Origin: a bacterium
Lineage (GTDB): Bacteria > Verrucomicrobiota > Verrucomicrobiia > Limisphaerales > J093
DNA length: 7,542 nt
Direction: 5' to 3'
Assembly (NCBI GenBank): GCA_021784265.1
Contig: JAJXTA010000119.1
Span: 1 to 7,542 of the forward strand
Positions 1 through 6,520 of this stretch are shown here, piece after piece. Position 1 is the first letter of the stretch. Each line of letters begins with the position of its first letter. The notes beneath the pieces were generated by a model. It saw only the letters and a list, made by a program, of their open reading frames with translations. It was not told where the DNA came from and made no database searches. A program made the position numbers and the translations under genes.

Positions 1-1884
1 CTCAGCCATGTGCGTCGGTGGACTGGCCGGCCGCAATTGGGCTTCGTCGGGTGTGACCATTGTCACGGCGTCGATCTGGCCAAGATGCCCTGGGCCAAGC
101 CGCGTCCGCATCATCCCAGTCCCGCTGGGTTGGCGGTGTCTCGCGATGGCCGGCGGCTGTACATCGCCTTGGATGATGTCGAGGAGGTGGTCGAGGCGGA
201 GACGGCGGGAGGGACCATCGTGCGGCGGGCCCGGGTCGCAGGCCGGCCCTATGGGTTGGCGTTGGGGGTGGGGGACGACCGGCTGTACGTGGCCTGTCGC
301 GACGGGGACCGCGTGGCGGCGCTGGACCTGGGCCGGTTCCAGGAAGTGGCCAGCGTGCCGGTGGGCGTGGCGCCGGTTGCCCTGGCCTACTCCACTACCC
401 CGGCGGGCGGCCGGCTCGTGATCGCCAATTCCGTTTCGGGTGACATCTCCGTGGTGGCGACGACGCCGTTGCGGGAGGTGACACGGTTGCTTGCCGGGCG
501 CGAGCCGTTTGCGGTGGCAGGCAACACTGCCGACGGGCTGGTGTATGTGGCGAACCGGCTCGCCGTGAGCCCGCGTCCGAGCGCGGTGCCCGCCTCGGAA
601 CTGACCGTGGTGGACCCGAGCCGGGCCCGGGTCGTGGCGCGTCGGGTACTAGATTCGGCCCATCTAGCGGAAGGGGTGTGTGCGGTGACGGGGCGTGGGT
701 GGACCCTCACCCCGCTGGTGAAGGTGCGCAACCTCCTCCCGATTACCCAGGTTGCCGATGGGTGGGTGATGTCCAGCGGCTTGGCGATCACCGATCCCCA
801 GGGCGAGGTCACCCAGGTGCCTCTGGACGAGGCCAATGACTTCTTCGCCGATCCGGCCGGGATCGCGGTCGATGCCGCCGGGCGCCGGGCCTACGTGGCT
901 TCGGGCGGCAGCGACGTGGTCTCCGTGGTCGATCTGGAGCGCTTGGCGGCCTGGCTCCAGCGTGCGGGTCCCGAAACGCGCCGGCATGCCGTCGAAGACT
1001 TGGCGCTTTCCGGGGAGTACGTCGTGGCCCGCATTCCGACCGGGCGCAACCCCCGCCAGCTCGCTCTCAGTCCGGACGGGACACAACTTTTCGTTGCCGA
1101 GCGATTGGCCGACCGGGTCGCGGTGATCGATACACGCACCCTCCGCCCCCGGGAGAGCATCGTCCTTGGGGATGGAGGGATGTGGGATCCGATCCGCCGC
1201 GGTGAACGGGTGTTCACCACGGCCGCGTACACCTTTCAGCACCAGTTCTCCTGCCGCTCGTGCCATCCGGATGGCCACGTGGACGGGTTGTCGTACGATT
1301 TCGACACCAGCGGCCTTGGTGACAATTTCCTCGATAACCGCTCGCTGCATGGCGTCGCTGGGACGGCCCCCTTCAAGTGGAACGGCAAGAACCCCAGTCT
1401 CGCCGTGCAATGTGGCCCCCGCTTTGCCCGGGTCCTGATGCGCACCGACCCGATCCCGGCCCCCGCGCTCAACGACTTGACGACCTACATCGAGTCCCTG
1501 CCGCCGGCCCGGACGCTGCATCGGCCCGGGGCGCCCCTGACGGCGGCTGAGGAGCGCGGACGCGAGACCTTCTTTGCCACGGCCCGCCCGGACGGCCGCC
1601 CGATTCCGCGGGAGCGCCAGTGTCCCACCTGCCACCGCCCGCCCCTTTACACCAACCGTCTGCTCAGCGCGGTCGGGACGCGCGGGCCGCGCGACAGCTC
1701 GGATGTGTTCGATACGCCGCAGTTGCTGGGAATCGCCGCCTCGGCGCCGTATTTGCACGACGGTCGGGCGGCCACCCTCGAGCAATTGTGGACGGTCTAT
1801 AACACCAACGACCTCCATGGGGTGAGCAGCTACATGAACAAGGCGCAGCTAAACGATCTGGTGGAGTTTCTGAAAACGCTTTAA
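1..1884 (+). CDS. YVTN-type beta-propeller fused to di-haem cytochrome c peroxidase/MauG-like domains (5' truncated)
   Basis: The frame is open from base 1, so the true start and any signal peptide lie upstream; the GTG at 10 is only the first possible start in view. Residues below are window codons. A first haem site CDHCH is at 18-22. About 350 residues of propeller-like repeats follow, with YVTN-style phrases (RRLYIALDD, DRLYVACRDGDRVAALDL, RAYVASGGSDVVSVVDL, TQLFVAERLADRVAVIDT). The C-terminal part carries two further c-type haem sites, CRSCH at 418-422 and CPTCH at 541-545. It also has the MauG/CCP-family signature YLHDGRAATLEQL and a closing SYMNKAQLNDLVEFLKTL, whose Met612 could be a distal haem ligand. 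Families of this design act in the periplasm or at the cell surface as peroxidases or electron-transfer proteins; the substrate is unknown here. It is the first visible gene of a probable five-gene operon, 13 nt before the next start. The fold and haem calls are firm; peroxidase activity is inference. Confidence 0.88.
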   Translation, partial: LSHVRRWTGRPQLGFVGCDHCHGVDLAKMPWAKPRPHHPSPAGLAVSRDGRRLYIALDDVEEVVEAETAGGTIVRRARVAGRPYGLALGVGDDRLYVACRDGDRVAALDLGRFQEVASVPVGVAPVALAYSTTPAGGRLVIANSVSGDISVVATTPLREVTRLLAGREPFAVAGNTADGLVYVANRLAVSPRPSAVPASELTVVDPSRARVVARRVLDSAHLAEGVCAVTGRGWTLTPLVKVRNLLPITQVADGWVMSSGLAITDPQGEVTQVPLDEANDFFADPAGIAVDAAGRRAYVASGGSDVVSVVDLERLAAWLQRAGPETRRHAVEDLALSGEYVVARIPTGRNPRQLALSPDGTQLFVAERLADRVAVIDTRTLRPRESIVLGDGGMWDPIRRGERVFTTAAYTFQHQFSCRSCHPDGHVDGLSYDFDTSGLGDNFLDNRSLHGVAGTAPFKWNGKNPSLAVQCGPRFARVLMRTDPIPAPALNDLTTYIESLPPARTLHRPGAPLTAAEERGRETFFATARPDGRPIPRERQCPTCHRPPLYTNRLLSAVGTRGPRDSSDVFDTPQLLGIAASAPYLHDGRAATLEQLWTVYNTNDLHGVSSYMNKAQLNDLVEFLKTL

Positions 1885-1888
1885 CCGT

Positions 1889-1892
1889 GAGG
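1889..1892 (+). promoter_or_regulatory. Ribosome binding site GAGG that fixes the start of the Reg_prop gene
   Basis: GAGG lies 5 nt before the ATG at 1898. It overlaps the alternative in-frame GTG at 1892, so ATG 1898 is the better start. Confidence 0.6.
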
Positions 1893-1897
1893 TGTCT

Positions 1898-3052
1898 ATG
1901 CAATGGTCTGTGATTCAATGGCGTTCGCGGTCGGCACGCTGGCTCACGCTGGGGTGCCTTCTCATCGCCGGCCCGGTCCCGGGCGCCGGGGCCGCGCGCG
2001 AGCTCGACCAGGGTGTTCCGTTCCCCCTCCTCGAAGGCTTCGAGAATTTCGGCGAAAAGGATGGGATTCCCGGCCACAAGGTGCACAGCGTGTTGAAGAC
2101 CCGCGAGGGCCAACTCTGGATCGGGACGTTTGATGGGCTCTGTGTCCGGCAGGCCGACGGCAAGTTTCGACGCTACGGGCCAGAGGAAGGCTTGAGTCAT
2201 AAACTGGTGTTGTGCCTGGCGGAGGACACCAATACGGGGGACCTCTGGATCGGCACGGCGCGCGGGTTGAATCGCTTCAGCGGTGGCAAATTCACGACCT
2301 ATACGCAAACCGACAGCGGCTTGCCTAACAACGTCGTTTATGGCGTGGACGTGGTCGGCGAGACCGTCTGGGCCGCCACCGCCGCCGGCGCGGGCGCGCT
2401 CAACCTCCGGACCGGCGCCTGGAAGATTTACGACCAGAACAATACGCTCATGCATGAGCCCTGGTGTTATGCGATCACCAAGTCCCCGGAGTTTGTCTAT
2501 ATCGGTGTCTGGGGCGGGGGCATCCTCGAGCACAACCCCAAGACCGGCTCATTCAAGGAATACCGCGACCCGGACGGCGACTTCCAATTCGTCTTGGCCG
2601 CGGATGCCGGTCCGGTGGGCGACATCACCTCCTGGGTCTATTGGGAGGAAGGGGTGTTGTGGCAGGCCACCTACTTCGGCATGTCCCGCTACGACGGGGC
2701 CCGCTGGCGGACGTGGGTCGAGGGCAAATCCCCGTTACTCTCGAACTTCGTGAACTTTGTCACGGCGCACCACCGGGTGGCGTGGATCGGGACGGACCGG
2801 GGTGTCTCGGTCACGGATGCCACCAACTGGGTGAACTACGCCGTGAGCGAAAAGGGCGAGGGGACGGTGGAGATCCATCAGCCGCACCAGCCCGTCGTGC
2901 GTCAGCGGCTGGCGACGACCCTCGCCAATGGCTTTGTGCTCGGCATCTGGGTGGACGACCAGGAGGTCTGGTTCGCCACCTCCAACGGGCTGACCCGGGG
3001 CCGCTATGCGCCCCAAGATAAAGCCGCCCGCGTAGCCGAAGCCCAACCCTAG
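1898..3052 (+). CDS. Secreted stand-alone Reg_prop (two-component regulator propeller) protein
   Basis: A 384-residue protein from ATG 1898; a GTG at 1892 would add two residues. The N-terminus looks like a Sec signal: an Arg-rich start, then a hydrophobic LTLGCLLIAG stretch and small residues (GAGAA) near residue 35. The mature part has seven Reg_prop-like repeats with a W/Y-x-(G/A)-T core at about residues 73 (LWIGTFDGL), 116 (LWIGTARGL), 158 (VWAATAAGA), 201 (VYIGVWGGG), 255 (LWQATYFGM), 296 (AWIGTDRGV) and 358 (VWFATSNGL). That is enough for one closed seven-blade propeller. In the known family these blades usually form the periplasmic sensor of hybrid two-component kinases, normally two propellers plus a Y_Y_Y domain, membrane helix and kinase. 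None of those parts is present, so this is a free periplasmic or exported propeller. A ligand-binding or scaffold role beside the upstream haem protein is inferred. Confidence 0.85.
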   Translation: MQWSVIQWRSRSARWLTLGCLLIAGPVPGAGAARELDQGVPFPLLEGFENFGEKDGIPGHKVHSVLKTREGQLWIGTFDGLCVRQADGKFRRYGPEEGLSHKLVLCLAEDTNTGDLWIGTARGLNRFSGGKFTTYTQTDSGLPNNVVYGVDVVGETVWAATAAGAGALNLRTGAWKIYDQNNTLMHEPWCYAITKSPEFVYIGVWGGGILEHNPKTGSFKEYRDPDGDFQFVLAADAGPVGDITSWVYWEEGVLWQATYFGMSRYDGARWRTWVEGKSPLLSNFVNFVTAHHRVAWIGTDRGVSVTDATNWVNYAVSEKGEGTVEIHQPHQPVVRQRLATTLANGFVLGIWVDDQEVWFATSNGLTRGRYAPQDKAARVAEAQP

Positions 3053-3068
3053 AATCACCAAAACCCTC

Positions 3069-3671
3069 ATGAAATCAGAAACACCTAGCATGCACTCCCC
3101 CCCGCTCCGCCCGGAGGCCGAGGAAGAGGCCCCCGTGGTCTATACCGAGGCCGAGAAGATCGAACGCCGCGCCCTGGGCTTGCCGCCGGCGGAGGCCGCC
3201 CCGGCGGCGATCCTCAAGCGCCTGCCCAAAGGCCGTGTTCCCGTGGCGAAGAAGGCGATCAGTGCCCCGGCGGTTCTCAACGAAGCCTGTGACTATGGCA
3301 GCGCCTTCACTCGCGGCCTGCGCGTCGATCTGCCCGGGGGCATCACCCATCTGCTCCTGAGCGGCACGGCGAGCGTCGGGGAAAACGGCGAGACGCTCTA
3401 CCCGGGCGACTTCCGGGCGCAGTGCTGGCGCACCTACCGGAACATCACCAAACTGCTCGAGAGCGAGGGGGCCACCTGGCACGACATCGTCCGCACCACC
3501 TGTTACCTGCGGGACATTGAACGGGACTACGCCGAATTCAACCGGGTCCGCAACGAGTTCTTCAGCGCGCTGGGCCTGGACCCGTTTCCTGCGAGCACCG
3601 GGATCCAGGCGCGCATCTGCCGCAGCGACTTGTTGGTGGAAATGGAGGCGCTGGCGATCCTGGTTCGTTAG
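3069..3671 (+). CDS. Rid (YjgF/YER057c/UK114) family protein with N-terminal extension, lacking the RidA catalytic Arg
   Basis: A 200-residue protein. The Rid domain covers about residues 80-200, recognisable from LLLSGTASVG, GDFRAQCWRTYRNITKLLE, GATWHDIVRTTCYLRDI and VEMEALAI. Its first ~75 residues are a charged, proline/alanine-rich extension absent from compact RidA (about 128 residues). Without gaps, FPAST aligns to E. coli FPARS. This puts Ser176 at the position of Arg105, the residue that binds the imine acid carboxylate, and Gly178 at Cys107; the Glu120 equivalent (Glu191) is kept. Imine deaminase activity is therefore unlikely. The SGTAS...GET...GD...Q pattern also recalls the Rid-like half of chorismatases (FkbO/XanB2), but the N-terminal half of those enzymes is missing. 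There is no signal peptide, so it is probably cytoplasmic, unlike its neighbours. ATG 3069 has no clear ribosome site; ATG 3090 in the same frame is possible. It starts 16 nt after the previous stop and ends 9 nt before the next start. Confidence 0.87.
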   Translation: MKSETPSMHSPPLRPEAEEEAPVVYTEAEKIERRALGLPPAEAAPAAILKRLPKGRVPVAKKAISAPAVLNEACDYGSAFTRGLRVDLPGGITHLLLSGTASVGENGETLYPGDFRAQCWRTYRNITKLLESEGATWHDIVRTTCYLRDIERDYAEFNRVRNEFFSALGLDPFPASTGIQARICRSDLLVEMEALAILVR

Positions 3672-3675
3672 GAGG
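3671..3675 (+). promoter_or_regulatory. Ribosome binding site GGAGG of the first substrate-binding protein gene
   Basis: A full GGAGG sits 5 nt before ATG 3681. Its first G is the last base of the TAG stop of the Rid gene, which suggests coupled translation. Confidence 0.75.
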
Positions 3676-3680
3676 CGACC

Positions 3681-5054
3681 ATGAAAAGCCTACGCGTGCT
3701 TTGGCTGTGGCTTGCGCCGTGGGTGCTGGCCGTTGCCAGCGGCTACCAGGATAAGCCCGAGCCGGAGCGCGGGCCCGGCCCGGACTTGCCCTTGCCTCAG
3801 TCCGCCGAACAATACCCTTACTACGGGAACACCCCGGAAGAGATGCTGCCGTTTCGCGGTGTCGAGCCCTATCACCGCTTTTGGCTCACCCGCCTGCCCT
3901 TCCGCGGACCGGGCCGGGACTACCCGGACCCGCCCGGCCTCAAATCACTGAAAGTCGGCTTGCTCAGCCCGGCGGCCTACGGTCCGGAAGGCGCGCGTGG
4001 GGCCCGGACCCGTCGGGGTGTATTGCTGGCGTTCGAGGAGGAAAACGCCCAGCGCCAACCCGGCCAGCTCCCCTTCGAGTTGGTGCAGCGGCAAGACTCC
4101 CCACAATGGGGCAGTGCCGCCAACATCGTGGTCGAGTTTAAGGACAACGACGTGTTGGGTTACTTGGGAACGGTGGACGGAGACGCCACCCACGTGGCGT
4201 TGCGGGTCAGCTTGAAGATCGAGACCTACATCATCAACACCTCCGACCCCGACCCCAGTTTGACCGAGACGCAGATCCCGTGGTTGACGCGGATTTTCCC
4301 CGACGACCGTCAGCAGGGCTGGCGCTTGGCTTACTTGATCATCAAACAGCGCGGCTGCAAGCGGGTGGCGATTCTGCGCGAGAGCAGCCGCCCCGGGCGC
4401 ATGGGGGTGTTGCACTTTGCCAACTACATCCGCCGGCTGGGCGCGCCGGCCGTGGCGCACCTGCTTTACGCCGCCGGGGATCACCACTTGGATTCCCAAC
4501 TGCACGCCATCCAGGCCGCCGATCCCGATGCCGTCGTGTTTTACGGGCAGCCGGAGGACATCGGTTACGCGGTGGCCACCTTCCGTCGCGCCGGCCTCCG
4601 CGCCCAATTCTTTGGCTTCGACCGCCTGAAGGAAGAGGGGTTCGTCCAGGCGGCCGGCCCCGCCGCCGAAGGCACGACCATCACCTACTTCTTTGATCCT
4701 GACCGCCCGGACAAGCCGTGGGTCGAGTTCGTCCGCCGCTTCGTCAAACGCTGGGGCGAGAAACCGGATGTGTATGCGGCCTACGGCTATGACGGCGCCA
4801 AGCTCATGATGGAGGCGATCAACCACGCGGGCCCTAACCGCTTCCGCGTCCGTGATTATCTGGCAACCCTCGACGAGTGGGACGGGGTCACCGGGCACAT
4901 GATCTTTGACGCCCGCTGGGATAATATCGCCCCGATCTCGACCGCCGAATACAAGCAAGGCAAGTGGCACTTCGAACCCTTTCCCGAGCTGAAACGCCCC
5001 GCCCGGCCTCGCGGGCCGACCCAGGCCAGCGCCAGTGGCGTCTCCGCCCGTTGA
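3681..5054 (+). CDS. LivJ-like periplasmic ligand-binding protein (Peripla_BP_6 type), paralogue A
   Basis: A 457-residue exported protein. The signal peptide is near residues 1-20 (MKSLR, then a Trp/Leu-rich core ending AVASG). Residues ~22-90 form an extension rich in Pro, Tyr and Arg (YYGNTPEEMLPFRG, FRGPGRDYPDPPG) that precedes the binding fold. The type I periplasmic-binding fold runs from about 91 (LKVGLLSP) to 440. It contains GVLLAFEEEN, QWG at 142-144, VDGDATHVAL from 165, IPWLTRIFPDD from 199, VAILRESSRPG, PDAVVFYGQPEDIG and DVYAAYGYDGAKLMMEAI. Family members bind branched-chain amino acids, amides or small organic acids and usually feed an ABC importer, but no permease or ATPase is in view. 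Where LivJ has a binding-pocket Ser in the loop after its central Gly, this protein reads GTVDGDATH, so the ligand probably differs. The next gene encodes a paralogue. Alternatives are a solitary sensor or accessory protein of a redox system. Confidence 0.87.
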   Translation: MKSLRVLWLWLAPWVLAVASGYQDKPEPERGPGPDLPLPQSAEQYPYYGNTPEEMLPFRGVEPYHRFWLTRLPFRGPGRDYPDPPGLKSLKVGLLSPAAYGPEGARGARTRRGVLLAFEEENAQRQPGQLPFELVQRQDSPQWGSAANIVVEFKDNDVLGYLGTVDGDATHVALRVSLKIETYIINTSDPDPSLTETQIPWLTRIFPDDRQQGWRLAYLIIKQRGCKRVAILRESSRPGRMGVLHFANYIRRLGAPAVAHLLYAAGDHHLDSQLHAIQAADPDAVVFYGQPEDIGYAVATFRRAGLRAQFFGFDRLKEEGFVQAAGPAAEGTTITYFFDPDRPDKPWVEFVRRFVKRWGEKPDVYAAYGYDGAKLMMEAINHAGPNRFRVRDYLATLDEWDGVTGHMIFDARWDNIAPISTAEYKQGKWHFEPFPELKRPARPRGPTQASASGVSAR

Positions 5055-5058
5055 GGGA
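5053..5058 (+). promoter_or_regulatory. Probable ribosome binding site GAGGGA of the second substrate-binding protein gene
   Basis: GAGGGA overlaps the TGA stop of the preceding gene and lies 10 nt before GTG 5069. The spacing is slightly long. A TTG at 5051 overlapping that stop is a less likely alternative start. Confidence 0.45.
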
Positions 5059-5068
5059 CGGACTCGAG

Positions 5069-6244
5069 GTGGGCCAAGGGCGGAGGGGGCGACGGTGGCG
5101 GCGCGGGCGGGCCCGCGGCGTTATTGCGGGCGCTTGTTTCCTCTGCCTGTTGGGCCTCGGCTCGCCGCCCGGAGGTCTTGGGCTCGGGCGCGCCCTCGGC
5201 GGGGAGGCGGCGCCGCTGCTGATCGGCTTATTGCTGCCACCGGAAGAACCGCAGGGGCTGAGCGTGCGACAAGGGGTGATGTTGGCCGTAGAGACGGCAA
5301 ACCAAGCCCCTGGTCCTCGCGCCCGCTTGGTCGTTCGCGGCCGCCCCGGCCAGTGGGGCGCGGACGCCGACGAGGCGGCGCGGATGGCGACCGAAGACGG
5401 AGCGCAGGCGCTCATCGCCCCGGTGGACGGCGCTGCGTCGCATCTCGCCTTGCAGGTCGCGGGCCGCACCGCGGTGCCGGTACTTACCCTCTGTCCCGAT
5501 TCCCTGGTCACGGGCACCGGCGTTCCCTGGATGGCCCGCATCGCCCCGGGCGCCGACCTCGAGGCGCAGACGCTCTTCGCCCAGGTGGGGCGGCCAGCGG
5601 ACCGCCACGTTCCGCATTGGGCCGTGGTCCTGCCGGCCGGGCGGGCCGGGCGCGAAGCCGCGCATGACGTGTTGGCGGCCGCGCGACAGATGCAAGCCGA
5701 GGTCGTGAAGACCCTCGACGTGGGGACCAACGGTGTCGCCCCCCCGTCATCCGTGGCGGAGGTCCTCGCTGCCCGTCCCGACGCCATTTTGGTATGGCTT
5801 GACCCAGCGCCCGCAGCCCGTTGGGTCCTGGCCTTGCGGGGCGCCGGGTTCGCCGGTCGGCTTGCCGGCCCCGGTCGGCTCGCGGGGCCGGAGTTCTGTG
5901 TTGCCACCGGTGCGGCGGGGGAAGGCTTCACCGTGCCGGCAATCGTGTACGATGCCGGGTCGCAAGCCAGTAGCCGCCGCTTCACGGCGGCCTACCGCGC
6001 ACGCTTCGGGCAGGAACCGGAAGTGGTGGCCGCTCAAGCCTACGACGCCGCTTCCCTCCTGATCACTCTGCTCCGCGAGTCGGGCGCGCATCCGCTGCAT
6101 CGCCTCTTTCCGCTCGTCTGGACGGGGCCGGGGGCCTCCGGCCCGCTGCGGTTCGACCGGCAAGGGAATCGCGTGGTGACCCTCACGCTGAGGGTATGTC
6201 ATCACGGCTCCTTCCAGGCCGCGCCGGCGTCCTCGGCCCTGTAG
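5069..6244 (+). CDS. LivJ-like periplasmic ligand-binding protein (Peripla_BP_6 type), paralogue B
   Basis: A 391-residue protein if it starts at GTG 5069. I prefer this start because it gives an export signal (GQGRRGRRWRRGRARG, then a hydrophobic IAGACFLCLLGLG core). The longest frame, from ATG 4964, would overlap the previous gene by 91 bp and begin with non-signal sequence. The frame parallels paralogue A motif by motif: LLIGLLLPP, RQGVMLAVETAN, QWG at 95-97, VDGAASHLAL from 119, VPWMARIAPG from 152, PDAILVWLDP, AAQAYDAASLLITLL. The gaps between the landmarks are 24 and 33 residues here against 23 and 34 in A, so the two are tandem paralogues despite low overall identity. B lacks A's Pro/Tyr-rich extension and has an extremely Arg-rich N-terminus. 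The ligand is unknown. Its TAG stop lies within the first bases of the downstream repeat array. The start is the least certain part. Confidence 0.8.
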   Translation: MGQGRRGRRWRRGRARGVIAGACFLCLLGLGSPPGGLGLGRALGGEAAPLLIGLLLPPEEPQGLSVRQGVMLAVETANQAPGPRARLVVRGRPGQWGADADEAARMATEDGAQALIAPVDGAASHLALQVAGRTAVPVLTLCPDSLVTGTGVPWMARIAPGADLEAQTLFAQVGRPADRHVPHWAVVLPAGRAGREAAHDVLAAARQMQAEVVKTLDVGTNGVAPPSSVAEVLAARPDAILVWLDPAPAARWVLALRGAGFAGRLAGPGRLAGPEFCVATGAAGEGFTVPAIVYDAGSQASSRRFTAAYRARFGQEPEVVAAQAYDAASLLITLLRESGAHPLHRLFPLVWTGPGASGPLRFDRQGNRVVTLTLRVCHHGSFQAAPASSAL

Positions 6245-6356
6245 CGCAGGTTTCCAACCTGCTGTGTCGCCGGCTTCCAGCCGGCAGCCCCGCCTGCCTG
6301 GCGTGCGGTTTGCGGATTAGAAATCCGCGACACAGCAGACTGGAAGTCTGCGCTAC
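6241..6356. repeat. Repeat unit 1 core (nested palindrome)
   Basis: Outer helix: GTAGC 6241-6245 with GCTAC 6352-6356. Hairpin 1 is 6246-6262 (loop TCC) and hairpin 4 is 6335-6351 (loop GGA). Inner helix: TGTGTC 6263-6268 with GACACA 6329-6334, enclosing hairpin 2 (6269-6285, loop TCC) and hairpin 3 (6312-6328, loop AGA). No base is left unpaired between the outer helix, hairpins 1 and 4 and the inner helix, which gives a clean four-way junction. Only 6286-6311 is a free segment. The TAG of the upstream gene is at 6242-6244, inside the outer helix. Confidence 0.9.
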
Positions 6357-6380
6357 GTGTAACTGCGGTGCGCTTGGCCT

Positions 6381-6496
6381 GTAGCGCAGGTTTCCAACCT
6401 GCTGTGTCGCCGGCTTCCAGCCGGCAGCCCCGCCTGCCTGTCGTGCGCTTTGCGGATTGGAAATCCGCGACACAGCAGACTGGAAGTCTGCGCTAC
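6381..6496. repeat. Repeat unit 2 core (nested palindrome)
   Basis: It has the same plan as unit 1, with three differences in the 116-bp core. One of them makes the hairpin 3 loop GGA, so in this unit both left-hand hairpins carry TCC loops and both right-hand hairpins carry GGA loops. This is probably the ancestral symmetrical state. Confidence 0.9.
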
Positions 6497-6520
6497 GTGT
6501 AACTGCGGTGCCGTTGGCGT

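Noticed and set aside
664..1818. Long reverse-strand open frame (384 codons) opposite the haem-propeller gene
   Set aside because: It lies fully antisense to a gene with clear haem and propeller motifs, and its translation shows no recognisable domain. Such frames are expected in GC-rich DNA.
3945..4970. Reverse-strand open frame (341 codons) opposite paralogue A
   Set aside because: It is a codon-bias shadow of the LivJ-like gene, with no export signal, motif or ribosome site.
4964..5068. Extended N-terminus of paralogue B from ATG 4964
   Set aside because: It would overlap paralogue A by 91 bp, lacks a signal-like start and would bury the Arg-rich/hydrophobic export signal inside the protein.
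4888..5985. Reverse-strand open frame (365 codons) across the two binding-protein genes
   Set aside because: Its low-complexity Arg/Ala/Pro/Ser composition and its span across two well-supported genes mark it as spurious.
6246..6356. Cloverleaf tRNA or tRNA-like gene
   Set aside because: The four-way junction resembles a cloverleaf on paper, but stem lengths, 3-nt loops, absence of an anticodon arm and T-loop motif, and the 116-nt size do not fit a tRNA.
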